DNA from: Sphingomonadales bacterium UBA6157
GTDB lineage: Bacteria; Pseudomonadota; Alphaproteobacteria; Sphingomonadales; Sphingomonadaceae
DNA length: 64,000 nucleotides
NCBI GenBank assembly: GCA_002423025.1
Contig: DIUN01000036.1
Location: forward strand, 4,370 to 68,369
Direction of reading: 5' to 3'
Positions 46,409 to 55,018 of the stretch are shown piece after piece. The position numbers and the translations under genes were made by a program. Every line of letters begins with the position of its first letter. Position 1 is the stretch's first letter. The notes beneath the pieces are model-generated. The model was given only the letters and a program-made list of their open reading frames with translations. It did not search any database and had not been told where the DNA came from.

Positions 46409-49338
46409 AGCGCGCCTGCATCCACCATCGCGGGTTCCCCGAAGTGCCCAGGCCCGACGGCCGAACCGGGTAGGGCGGCGCGCACCAGCGCCGGTGTCAC
46501 ATGGGCGCGGGTCCGCATGTGCCATTCCGGGGATTTCTCCACCACCGGCAGCAGGGTCGGGCGCGGCGCATAGGGAACGAAGCCGCCGTTGTCGAACACC
46601 GCCATCGCGCCGGTCTCCGGGTGCACCGAGACCAGCTGCACCCATTGGTTGACGACCAGCTCTGCGACTTCCGGCTGGCGGCCGGCCACGGCAAGCAGCG
46701 CCTCGGGCGTCGCGTCCACCAGCATCAGCAGCCGCATCGGCTCGTGCAGCTCTACCATCTGCAGCGGCAGCCCGGTGCGCAGGTCGCTCTGGTGGCCGTT
46801 CATGATGCCGATCAACCCGGTGACGTTGTGGGGCAGCTTGGTGCCGCAGCCGAACGTCTCATTGTCCACATAGGAGAAGTAATATTCGAGGTTGATGCCG
46901 GCGCCGACCGGGCCGACAGCGGCGAGGATGCGCTCGATGATGGCGTTCTCCGGGTCGATCGTCGGATCATAGCTGATCAGGAAGGCGCGCCGATCAAGGT
47001 GGAGCCCGCGGGTCAGCCGCCGCCGGCCGACGATCGCGACCGAATTGGTGCAATGGCCATACTCCGGGCGCGGCTGCGCCAGATGCGCCGAGCGGCCCTC
47101 GACATGCCGCAGCGCCTGCTCGGGGGAGACATCGAGCGGGGCATTCTCGTAGCGCCGGCTACGCTCGCGGGCGTTCTCGCGGCGGGCGCGCTCGAGCGCG
47201 GCATAGGCCTCCTCGAAGCGGGCTGCCGAGCCTGGGGGCAGGGCTTCGAGATCATAATAGCGCACACTGTCGTCAGCCGTGTCGTGCAGCGCGCCGACGA
47301 ACCAGGTGTCCGCCGGGATGCTGATGCCGCGCTGGCGCACGCCTTCGCGCACATCGGGCCGGTTGGCCATGTCGGCGAACAGCCGGGCATTGGCGCCGCC
47401 GCGCCGGCCCCCGCAGGCGCCGCAATCATGCGCCGATTCATGCGGATTGTTGAGGCTGGTCGAGCCATGGCCGAGAAAGACGATGATCGGCGCGAAATCG
47501 CGCACCATGCCGATGTTGTTGAGCACCGTGCACACCCGGTCGATCGATTCCGCCAGCGAGAAGCCCAGCGGCTTGCCGCTGTCGTTGATCACGGCCTGAT
47601 CGGCGATGCGGATGGTGGAAAGCCTGGTGGCCGGGCGCGGCGCAACGCTGGCCGCGACCTGCTCGCCCAGCTTCAGCGAGAGCCGCGGCGCCACCACGCG
47701 CAGCAGCGTCTTGACCACCGAGACAGGCCCGAGCAGCAGCGAAATGCCGGCACCACCGGCCAGCGTGCGGGAGGCGGCTCTGGCCCGGCGCTCGCCGCTC
47801 AGCCAGGCATTGCGCAGGCTGGTGGTGAGGCGGCTGCGCTTGAGCGCGGTGAACACCGGCTGCTCATGCACCTCATGCGCCGGGGTGACGACAACCGGGC
47901 AGTGCGCCGCCGGCTCCTTGTCATAAAGCCCCATGTAATCAATGGCGACGCCAAAGAAGCCGGCCATGCCGAAGGTGATGTAGCCGGGGTGCTGCTCCTC
48001 CAGCGCCCGGCGGATCGACTCCTCGCGCTCGTCCATGCAGAACACGAACTGCGCCCGTGGCCGCTCAGCCTGCGCGTCGCCCGGCAGGCCCTGGCGGGCA
48101 GCCACAGCATCGAGGATGATCTCGCGATAGCTGCGCTCATAGGCATTCTGGAACACCTCGCGGCGCGCCAGATCGGTGCAGGCGGCACATTCCCGCCACA
48201 GCGCCGCCAAGGCCTCGTCCGGCAGGCTTGCAATGTGTTCCCCAGCCACTCCGGCCTCATGTGCCAACCGCCAGAGCAGCGCGGCATCGAGCACGGCGGG
48301 GCGCGGCGGCAGCGGCGGCACGGCGGCGCGCAACTGTGTCCAGTCACCCGCAATGCTGCCGGCAAGGCCCAGTTCGGCACAGGCACGCTCGATGGCGCGG
48401 CGCTCCAGCAGCAGCCGCACGGCGAGGAACTCCTCCAGCGCCACCGGCGGCCCGCCGATATTGTCCGCCGGGTTGCGCTCCAGCCGCGAGAACATGCCGG
48501 CCCAGCCGGGCAGCGCCAGCGTGGCGGCAAACAGCCAGGGCTCGATGGCATCGCCCTTGATGCCGAGCGCGGCCAATGTGCTGCGGATGATGGCCCCGGC
48601 GGGCGTGGCATTCTGGGCCGCCTGCCGCATGTCTGCCTCGGCGCCGCGACAATCCCGCGGGGCGGAGGCGCCGTTGGCGTAAAGCTGCGTGGCGGCGGCG
48701 AGAAAGCCGTGCTCGCGCCCCGGCACCACGGCGTGCGCCTGGCCCTGGTCGAGAAAGCCCGAGCCGAGACGAATGAGTTCGCCATGCACCGCCACATCGG
48801 TATCGCCGGCGCCCAGCGCCAGCAGCACATCCCGGTGGCGGGGGAACTGCCGTGTGTCCGGCAGGGTCAGGCCGGGGCCGGCGGCGGCGCGCGCCAGGCA
48901 GGCTTGCCACAGCGGCAGGTCCCGGCATTCCACTGCGGTGCCGGAAGCGATGGAAAAGGCGAGGCCGGCGGCATCGTCCGTATCACTGTCACTCACCATC
49001 AGCGCGTGCCACAGCCCGGCGCGGCTGAGGCCGGGCAGCAGCGGCTCATCGGCCTGCGCCCCCAGGCTGCGGGCAATCTCCAGCCGCACATCGGCATCGA
49101 GAATCCGGCCCGAGGCCAGTGCAGCGCGGAACTGCGGCAGGGTGAGATAGGGCCGCGCGCCCAATGCGGCCGCGCCAGCCTGCACGCCGGCATGGAACGG
49201 CAGGTGCTGGAAGGCATGGAGGGTATTGTGGTGGATGAAGACGCCGATCGGCCCCTGGTCCGGCAGCACGCCGCGCGCACGGGCAAGCGCCCGGTCGACA
49301 GGGTCAGCCGGGAGCGCATCGGCGTGGCTTGCGGACAT
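46405..49338 (-). CDS. dabA: DabA, inorganic-carbon transport subunit (DUF2309)
   Basis: This 977-residue protein is the carbonic-anhydrase-like subunit of the DAB (DABs accumulate bicarbonate) system. The zinc residues are all present: C434 and D436 (FCMDEREESIRR), H624 (FLGHGS) and C639 (HDCGACGGRRGGANAR). Spacings of 2 and 15 match the published C351/D353/H524/C539 of the Halothiobacillus protein. The start ATG lies one base after the SulP stop and the end overlaps dabB, so this is one transcript with a bicarbonate-type transporter. In a heterotroph it likely supplies bicarbonate for anaplerotic carboxylation at low CO2. Confidence 0.93.
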
Positions 49339-49339
49339 G

Positions 49340-50815
49340 TTAGTGGCCGCCGCCAGCGCTCGCGCCGCTCATGTCGATACCGATGACCGAGACCTTGATG
49401 TTGCGGTTGTGCGCATCCTCGATGAACGTCGCGATGACTTCCTTGATGTCATGATCGACATATTCGCCGCCGCCGTCGATCACGACTTCGTCGCCATCTT
49501 TCACTTCGTCGAGTGTCGAGAGGATGCCGGGCTTGGAGAGGAAGGTGCCATCGCGCCGGAAGCGCATCTGCCACACGCCGGCCGCGTCCTTGCTTGCCAC
49601 CACTGCCTTGCGCGAGTTCTCATACAGGATGAAGCAGATGCCGACGACGATGCCGATGATGACGCCCTTGAGCAGGTCAAGCGCCAGCACGGCAGCGATG
49701 GTGATGGCAAACGGCAGCAACTGTGTAAGCCCGAGCTTGTACTGGGTGGTGAACAGCGCCGGCTTGCAGAGGTTGAGCCCCACCTGCACCAGCACTGCGG
49801 CAAGGCAGGCCAGCGGGATCAGGTTGAGCAAGGTGGCGGCAAACAGCACGGCGACCAGCAGCAGAACACCGTGGAACAGAGCCGAAAAGCGCTCGCGACC
49901 TCCGGCGGCCACATTGGCGCCGCTGCGGACAATAACAGAGGTGACCGGCAGGCCACCGAGGAAGCCCGAGACGGCATTGGCGGCGCCCTGTGCCAGCAGC
50001 TCCCGGTCCGGTGGGCTGTGGCGCTTCAAAGGGTCGAGCCGGTCTACGGCCTGCAGCGAGAGCAAGGTCTCTATGCTGGCGACAATGGCGATGGTGCCGC
50101 CGGCAATCCAGGTGGCAGGCACGAGGAAGGCGGCAAAATCAGGCCGGGGCAAGGCCGCGAACAGGGACTGAACGCCGCCTGTCGGGATCTCGACGAAATG
50201 ATGCGCCTGAAGCGCCAGCCAGGGCAGTTCGGCCAGCAGGCTGGCGACAATCACGGCCACGAGCGCCGGGGAGACCAGCTTGAACCGGCCGAATGGCGTG
50301 TATTTCCAGCCATAAAGGATTGCCAGTGACACCGCGCCGAGCAAGGCAGCGCCGGTATTGAACTGGCTGGCGATATCGCCAAGGCCACCGTCCACACCCA
50401 CCAGCACCGGCAGCTGCTTGTAGACGATGGTGATGCCGATGGCCGCGAGCATGCCCTTGATGACGGCAGACGGCACCAGCGCCGCAAAGCGCCCGGAGCG
50501 CAGCACGCCGAGCAGGAACTGCAGCGCGCCGGCGATGATGACGGCGGACAGGAACGGCGCGAGGCCGCCGAGCGCCTGCACTTCCATCAGCACGATGGAG
50601 GTGAGGCCTGCCGCCGGGCCAGTGACGGAGAGCGGCGCGCGGCTGATGAAGGGCACCACGATGCCACCGACGATGCCGGCGATCAGCCCCGAGAGCGGCG
50701 GAACACCACAGGCCACGGCGATGCCGAGGCAGAGCGGCAGGGCGACCAGGAAGACAACAATGCCGGCGATCGAATCTTGTTTGATGAAGCCAAACATGGA
50801 AGGTTTGTGGTGCAT
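49340..50815 (-). CDS. SulP-family anion transporter (likely bicarbonate or sulfate)
   Basis: This 491-residue inner-membrane transporter of the SulP/SLC26 family opens with FIKQDSIAGIVVFLVALPLCLG and SRAPLSVTGPAAGLTSIV, and the central part has GFLGGLPVTSVIVRSGANVAAGG. The C-terminus ends in a short STAS-like domain with DEVVIDGGGEYVDHDIKEVI and NIKVSVIGIDMSG. I use the ATG at 50815, with CGGAG five bases upstream. Its place directly before dabAB argues for bicarbonate as the substrate, as in BicA-like members, but sulfate cannot be excluded. It heads the four-gene operon. Confidence 0.9.
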   Translation of the reverse strand: MHHKPSMFGFIKQDSIAGIVVFLVALPLCLGIAVACGVPPLSGLIAGIVGGIVVPFISRAPLSVTGPAAGLTSIVLMEVQALGGLAPFLSAVIIAGALQFLLGVLRSGRFAALVPSAVIKGMLAAIGITIVYKQLPVLVGVDGGLGDIASQFNTGAALLGAVSLAILYGWKYTPFGRFKLVSPALVAVIVASLLAELPWLALQAHHFVEIPTGGVQSLFAALPRPDFAAFLVPATWIAGGTIAIVASIETLLSLQAVDRLDPLKRHSPPDRELLAQGAANAVSGFLGGLPVTSVIVRSGANVAAGGRERFSALFHGVLLLVAVLFAATLLNLIPLACLAAVLVQVGLNLCKPALFTTQYKLGLTQLLPFAITIAAVLALDLLKGVIIGIVVGICFILYENSRKAVVASKDAAGVWQMRFRRDGTFLSKPGILSTLDEVKDGDEVVIDGGGEYVDHDIKEVIATFIEDAHNRNIKVSVIGIDMSGASAGGGH

Positions 50816-50891
50816 TGTGCTCCGATGGGGATTGGCAGTTTGCGGGCACGCGCAAGCCACCTGCCTGCTCAGAACCCCCATTCTGTCGATA

Positions 50892-50910
50892 CTGGACGAT
50901 ATCAGTCCAG
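50892..50910. promoter_or_regulatory. Inverted repeat upstream of the SulP-dab operon
   Basis: CTGGAC-gatatca-GTCCAG has 6-bp arms around a 7-base centre and lies 77-95 bases upstream of the SulP start. The position suits a LysR- or similar regulator, but no regulator gene is adjacent. Confidence 0.4.
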
Positions 50911-50977
50911 CCTATTCGAGTCGCCCGCCTCCGGCAACCGAACAACGCACGCAGCGTATCGTAAAAGCATAACATAT

Positions 50978-51000
50978 CACCGCAAGATTGCCCTGCGGTG
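50978..51000 (-). terminator. Hairpin at the end of the Dlt-like operon
   Basis: CACCGCA (50978-50984) and TGCGGTG (50994-51000) form a 7-bp stem with a 9-base loop, four bases past the methyltransferase stop on the minus strand. Downstream is only moderately T-rich (TTATGCTTTTAC), so it is a weak terminator candidate. Confidence 0.4.
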
Positions 51001-51003
51001 GGC

Positions 51004-52848
51004 TCAGATCGAAACGGTGATGGTTTCGCCGCGCCCCAGCCCGGCAAGGCAGGCCAGCAGCCCCTCGAAACTGTCGGTGCGCAGGGCGAGGCCGGCCAGC
51101 GGCGCGGCGGCATGGCGCAGCGAGAGCGCCGCTTCGCACAGCAGGTCAGCCGGCAGGGCAAGGCTGGCACCGTCGATGGCCATGAGGATGCGCCCAGGCG
51201 GCTGATCCGTGGTGGCGGCGGCGGCACCCAGCGCCGCGATCACCGAGCCGGGCTCGCCGTTCCAGCCCATCGCAATGTGGCGGGGGTTGCCATCCGCTGT
51301 GTCGGCGATGGTCATGTCCAGCCCTTCGCCGCCGCGGCCCGGCGCGATGTCGCAGCCCAGTTTGAGCCCGGCGAGCAGCAACAGCAGCGCCAGCGGGTGC
51401 GGTGCCAGGCTGAGGCCCACTGTCATGCCCGGCGCGGCTCCCAGTGCGGCCAGCGCTCCCGCCAGGCCATCGATGGCGTCGCCCATGTCGCTGCCGCTGA
51501 TCGCCGTGCCATCGCCGCCGCGCAGCGCACCGCCGCCGTTCGCCAGCCCGGCCAGCAGCCCCGCCAGCCCGGCATCCCCCGGCGGCAGCTGGTTGGCGTG
51601 GAAGCGCTGCATCTGCAGGCCGGCCAGTGAAACCGGGGCCGGCAACAGCAATTCCGCCATCAGCAGCGGCGCCAGCTGGGCCTCTGTGGCCGAGCCGGCC
51701 AGCGTGCCGAGTTCCGCGCGGCTCTGCCCGGCCAGCGCCAGCGCCAGCAGCGCCAGTTGCAGTGGGGAGAGCGCCACCGGCCGCTCGGGAAGGCGGCGGT
51801 GATAGACCGGGTGACGATCGAGCAGTTCGCCGACCATGCCATTGTGATTGGCTGCCTCGATGCGCGCCGAGAGATGGCCGAGATGCAGCCGGAACAGCGG
51901 GTTGAGCAGGTAGCGTGTGTCCTGGGGCTCGGGAGCCGCCACCGTTTCTGGCGCGGCGATGAGGATGAAGCCATTGTAGTGGCTGGTCTCGGGGGAATCC
52001 GGCGGCAACTGCCCCGGCTGCTGGAACAGATCGGCCTCGCTGAACACCCGGCCCTGCCGCGGGCCGGCGCCGCACACGGTGTCGAGCCAGCGGCGGTAGC
52101 TGCGGCCATGGCGGATGGTGCAGCCGCGATCGAACCACGGGTCCGGCTCACTGTTGGCGAGGTGGACATGCGCCAGCACCAGCGGCGCTGTGGCGGCGCT
52201 CACCCGCAAAAGCTCGGCGGCCAGCGCTTCCATGGGGAAGCGGTGCAGGCAATCATGGCTCCACACCCCGGCAAACGCCGCATCCCGGAACGGCAGGCCG
52301 CGCGCCGGATGCACGAACAGCACATCGAGGTTGGCGGGCCGCCGGCCGTGCGCCAGCCAGTGCGCGACGCCGCGATAGCCCAGCACATCGCGGTTGCCCT
52401 CCACCAGCATGACGATGCGCTGCTCGGGAAAGCGCTCGGCCAGCCAGAAGCCGCTCCAGCCGGTGCGGGCCCAGGGGTCGAGGATAACATCCCCCGGCGC
52501 CAGCCCGGCGGCGAAATGCGGCAGCACGGCCTCCGCCGCCCGCACCGATTCATTGAACGGGTGGAAGGCTGCGTAGATTTCCAGCTGGTCGCGGCTGAAC
52601 TTGCTCTGCCGATAGCCGGCATAGTCCGCCGCGCTGCCGAACCATGCGCTCTCGGCATCGGCGGCCGGCGGGTCGATATCCGCCTCGGTAAACAGCGCGA
52701 ACCCCCGCGCGATCGGCACCTGCACGCCGCAGCGCTCGCACGCCAGCGTGCCGGCGAGCACCTCCTCGCCCTCGCTCGCCGCGATATCGAGGCGCAGGCC
52801 GTGGCGGCAGGCCGGGCAGGCAAGATGGTCAAGCAGCGAGCGATGCAT
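51004..52848 (-). CDS. Zinc-ribbon methyltransferase with decayed adenylation-like tail
   Basis: This 614-residue cytosolic protein is the last gene of the Dlt-like operon. Residues 1-50 form a Trm112/UPF0434-like zinc ribbon with C11, C14, C37 and C40. About residues 70-300 are a class I SAM methyltransferase with an unusual motif I (DVILDPWARTGWSGFWLAE, ~120-138) and GVWSHDCLHRFP. Residues ~455-614 look like a degenerate N-terminal adenylation half (GLAGALAALGAAPGMTVGLSL, then LLAGLKLGCDIAPG), but the position expected for TSGTTxxPKG reads AIDGASLALPADL, without the phosphate-binding residues. The ATG is two bases after the microprotein stop; the 53 residues upstream overlap that gene and are rejected. 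It may methylate the cargo or bind the carrier. Confidence 0.75.
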   Translation of the reverse strand: MHRSLLDHLACPACRHGLRLDIAASEGEEVLAGTLACERCGVQVPIARGFALFTEADIDPPAADAESAWFGSAADYAGYRQSKFSRDQLEIYAAFHPFNESVRAAEAVLPHFAAGLAPGDVILDPWARTGWSGFWLAERFPEQRIVMLVEGNRDVLGYRGVAHWLAHGRRPANLDVLFVHPARGLPFRDAAFAGVWSHDCLHRFPMEALAAELLRVSAATAPLVLAHVHLANSEPDPWFDRGCTIRHGRSYRRWLDTVCGAGPRQGRVFSEADLFQQPGQLPPDSPETSHYNGFILIAAPETVAAPEPQDTRYLLNPLFRLHLGHLSARIEAANHNGMVGELLDRHPVYHRRLPERPVALSPLQLALLALALAGQSRAELGTLAGSATEAQLAPLLMAELLLPAPVSLAGLQMQRFHANQLPPGDAGLAGLLAGLANGGGALRGGDGTAISGSDMGDAIDGLAGALAALGAAPGMTVGLSLAPHPLALLLLLAGLKLGCDIAPGRGGEGLDMTIADTADGNPRHIAMGWNGEPGSVIAALGAAAATTDQPPGRILMAIDGASLALPADLLCEAALSLRHAAAPLAGLALRTDSFEGLLACLAGLGRGETITVSI

Positions 52849-52850
52849 GG

Positions 52851-52991
52851 TCAGAGATTCATATAGGTGAAATCGGAAAAGCCCTTGTCCGAAAACAGCA
52901 CGACCAGGGCGATCAGCACGCCGCGCACAAGGGCGGTGCCGAGGTTGGCGGCGCGCACGCCGAGCCGTTTGACCATAAGAGCGTAAAGCAT
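52851..52991 (-). CDS. DltX-like membrane microprotein with C-terminal acyl-shuttle motif
   Basis: This 46-residue protein has a positively charged N-terminus (MVKRLGVR), one membrane helix at about residues 17-33 (TALVRGVLIALVVLF region) and an outside tail ending in FTYMNL. The tail fits the F-x-Y-x-x-F/L hexapeptide of DltX (FIYNEF-type ends), where the tyrosine briefly carries the acyl group between the MBOAT and the extracytoplasmic transferase. The ATG overlaps the MBOAT stop (TGATG) and the stop lies two bases before the methyltransferase ATG, so it is locked into the operon. Size, topology and tail agree; a longer open frame exists upstream but lies inside the MBOAT gene. Tyrosine function here is inference. 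Confidence 0.72.
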   Translation of the reverse strand: MLYALMVKRLGVRAANLGTALVRGVLIALVVLFSDKGFSDFTYMNL

Positions 52992-54106
52992 CAGCCGGAC
53001 CTCGCAAATGTCTCGATGGCTTCGACGACAGGGTAGGAGAACATGACGAAGTGGATCGTCAGCAGCCCTGCCAACACGTTCCAGCCGCGCTGCCCGGCCG
53101 GCCCCAGCCGCGCATAGGCCGGCGCCGTCAGCGCTGCGAAGCGCCGCCAAATCGTCAACCCCATGGCATGGTACACACCCCAGAGCAGATAGTGCATCGA
53201 GGCTTCGTGCCACAGGCCGAGCACCAGCATCGAGGCGGTTGTGGCCAGCAGCGGGCTGCGCCAGCGCGCCAGTGCCGGCATATGGACATAGTCCCGGCAC
53301 CAGCTTGAGAGCGTGATGTGCCAGCGCCGCCAGAAATCCCCGATGTTCCGCGCCAGGAACGGCCAGCGGAAGTTCTCGGGCAGGCGGAAGCCCATGATCG
53401 CGCCAAGGCCGATGGCGATATCGCTGTAGCCGCTGAACTGCATGTAAAGGTTGGCCCACATCAGCACGCTGTCCGCATAGAGGCGCCCAGCGGTGCCCGG
53501 CGCCAGGCCGGCCAGTGGCGCCAGCTTTTCCGCCAGCAGGTAATTGGCGATCAGCACGATCTTGACGGCGCCGGCCAGCACCCGGCCCAGGCCGGTGGAG
53601 ACCAGCTCCGGGTCCCAGCGGCGGCGGCGCAGATCCCGCAGGAAATCATCGAAGCGGTTGATCGGCCCGACGAACAGCACCGCCGGGAAGAACTGGTAGG
53701 CCAGCACATCCTGCAAGCCATGGGCGCGCAGCCGGCCACGATCCGCCTCCAGAGCATAATGCACCAGCCGCAGCACATAATAGGCCATGCCGAGCGGCAG
53801 CGCCGCCGCCGGCAGGCCCCAGCCATCCAGCGCGGTGGCGCGCAGCAGGAACACGGCATAGATGGTGGCGACCGCGGCGACGAACAGCCCGGTGGCGCGC
53901 GGCCCGGCGCGACGTTGCACCAGCATCATGCTGGCTCCGGTGCCAAGCAGCAGAAAGCCGAGTGACAGCGGCGAGAGGCTGCCGACCAACCCCATGCCGC
54001 ACCCCGTCATCACCGGCATCCGCCAGCGCTCGGGGACGATCCAGCCCAGCACGGCGGCGGCCGCCAGCCAGAGCGACAGGATGAGGATGGTCTGCGAGCC
54101 GATCAC
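52991..54106 (-). CDS. MBOAT-family O-acyltransferase (DltB-like)
   Basis: This 371-residue membrane-bound O-acyltransferase has about ten helices. The core is clear: MQFSGYSDIAIGLGAIMGF at ~222-240, ENFRWPFLARNIGDFWRRWHITLS (key FWRRWH at 258-263) and the catalytic histidine H300 in LGLWHEASMHYLLWG. It would take an acyl group from the cytosolic carrier and move it across the membrane. It ends at FARSG, without a tyrosine shuttle motif of its own; that motif is on the next small gene. It starts with GTG overlapping the SGNH gene stop and is shorter than AlgI/PatA types (~470), close to DltB. Confidence 0.93.
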   Translation of the reverse strand: MIGSQTILILSLWLAAAAVLGWIVPERWRMPVMTGCGMGLVGSLSPLSLGFLLLGTGASMMLVQRRAGPRATGLFVAAVATIYAVFLLRATALDGWGLPAAALPLGMAYYVLRLVHYALEADRGRLRAHGLQDVLAYQFFPAVLFVGPINRFDDFLRDLRRRRWDPELVSTGLGRVLAGAVKIVLIANYLLAEKLAPLAGLAPGTAGRLYADSVLMWANLYMQFSGYSDIAIGLGAIMGFRLPENFRWPFLARNIGDFWRRWHITLSSWCRDYVHMPALARWRSPLLATTASMLVLGLWHEASMHYLLWGVYHAMGLTIWRRFAALTAPAYARLGPAGQRGWNVLAGLLTIHFVMFSYPVVEAIETFARSG

Positions 54107-55017
54107 GCGCCGGGCTGCCCCAGCCGTGTTGCCAGATGGGCCGCCAGCCAGGCCGAGGTACGGCGCCGGCCCTCGGCTGTCATATGTCCGGCGTCATGAT
54201 AGTCCGCCGGCGTGACGGGCGCTGCCACGCGCAGCTCGGCCAGCGCTTCATCGCGGGTCAGCGTGGCGCGCACGGCGTTCGCATCACGCAGCAGCTTTGC
54301 CGGGAGCTGCCCGGCAGCGTCCGGCCGAGGCGGCAAGCGTAGCAGCGCCGTCTCGGTGCCTTGCGCCCTCAGCGTCCGCAGGAAGGCCAGATAGGGTGCC
54401 CGATCAGCGGCGGAGCTGGCGGTCCTGAGCGCGAGGATGCGCATCCGCTTGGCCACATAGGCGTCCATGTCGACAATCCGGCTGGTGCCATAGTCGCAGG
54501 CGCGGTCGAAGCCATCGGCGCGATTGTCGTCGCCGCGCCGGTCGAGCCGAGGCACGCCGCGAAGCGTGTTGCGCACGGATTGTCGCCAGCCGGGCCGCGC
54601 CGGCATGTCGCCGCGGAAGACGAAGGTCTCATACACCATCATGTCTGTCTCGAGCAGCACCAGCCTTGGCTTCAGCCGGACCACGGCATCGAACACTTCG
54701 GGCAGGTCTTCGGCGGCGGCGCCATCCTGCACCACGCGCACCAGCCGCAGATCGGCACCGAGCCGGCGCAGGCGGCTTGTGAACACCGGATCAGTCTCGA
54801 TGGCGCAGCGCGTCTTGGAGGTGCCGATAATGACGATGGTGCGCGGCCCCTCGGTGGCATCGGCGAGCCGCGCTACATTGAACGATGCGGCGCGCTGGCC
54901 CGGTGCCAGCGCCCTGTCGAGCAGCACCAGCCCGGCGAGGATGGCCGCCGCCACGCCGGCAGCGGCAGCCCAGGTCCACAGTGGCGGCTGCGGCGGGGCT
55001 TCGGCCGGGTCTGCCAT
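54103..55017 (-). CDS. Membrane-anchored SGNH-like transferase (DltD-like role)
   Basis: This 304-residue protein has one N-terminal helix at about residues 13-33 (LWTWAAAAGVAAAILAGLVLL), so the rest lies in the periplasm. SGNH/GDSL features are the nucleophile block IVIIGTSKTRC with S67 and the C-terminal block V DYHDAGHMTAEGR with D275 and H278 in a DxxH arrangement. In Dlt-type systems a protein of this plan (DltD) takes the acyl group from the tyrosine shuttle onto its serine and passes it to the envelope polymer. It is flanked by the carrier-ligase (one base upstream, TGA-A-ATG) and the MBOAT (overlap). Overall similarity to DltD itself is not obvious, so the role is by analogy. Confidence 0.75.
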   Translation of the reverse strand: MADPAEAPPQPPLWTWAAAAGVAAAILAGLVLLDRALAPGQRAASFNVARLADATEGPRTIVIIGTSKTRCAIETDPVFTSRLRRLGADLRLVRVVQDGAAAEDLPEVFDAVVRLKPRLVLLETDMMVYETFVFRGDMPARPGWRQSVRNTLRGVPRLDRRGDDNRADGFDRACDYGTSRIVDMDAYVAKRMRILALRTASSAADRAPYLAFLRTLRAQGTETALLRLPPRPDAAGQLPAKLLRDANAVRATLTRDEALAELRVAAPVTPADYHDAGHMTAEGRRRTSAWLAAHLATRLGQPGA

Positions 55018-55018
55018 T

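Noticed and set aside
46501..49386. Very long plus-strand open frame (961 codons) opposite dabA
   Set aside because: It is the antisense of dabA in GC-rich DNA; composition is rich in His, Arg, Gly and Gln without domains, and dabA carries complete motifs.
52851..53459. Longer (202-codon) reading of the microprotein frame
   Set aside because: All but the last 46 codons lie inside the MBOAT gene and are Arg/His-rich; the ATG on the MBOAT stop fits the operon.
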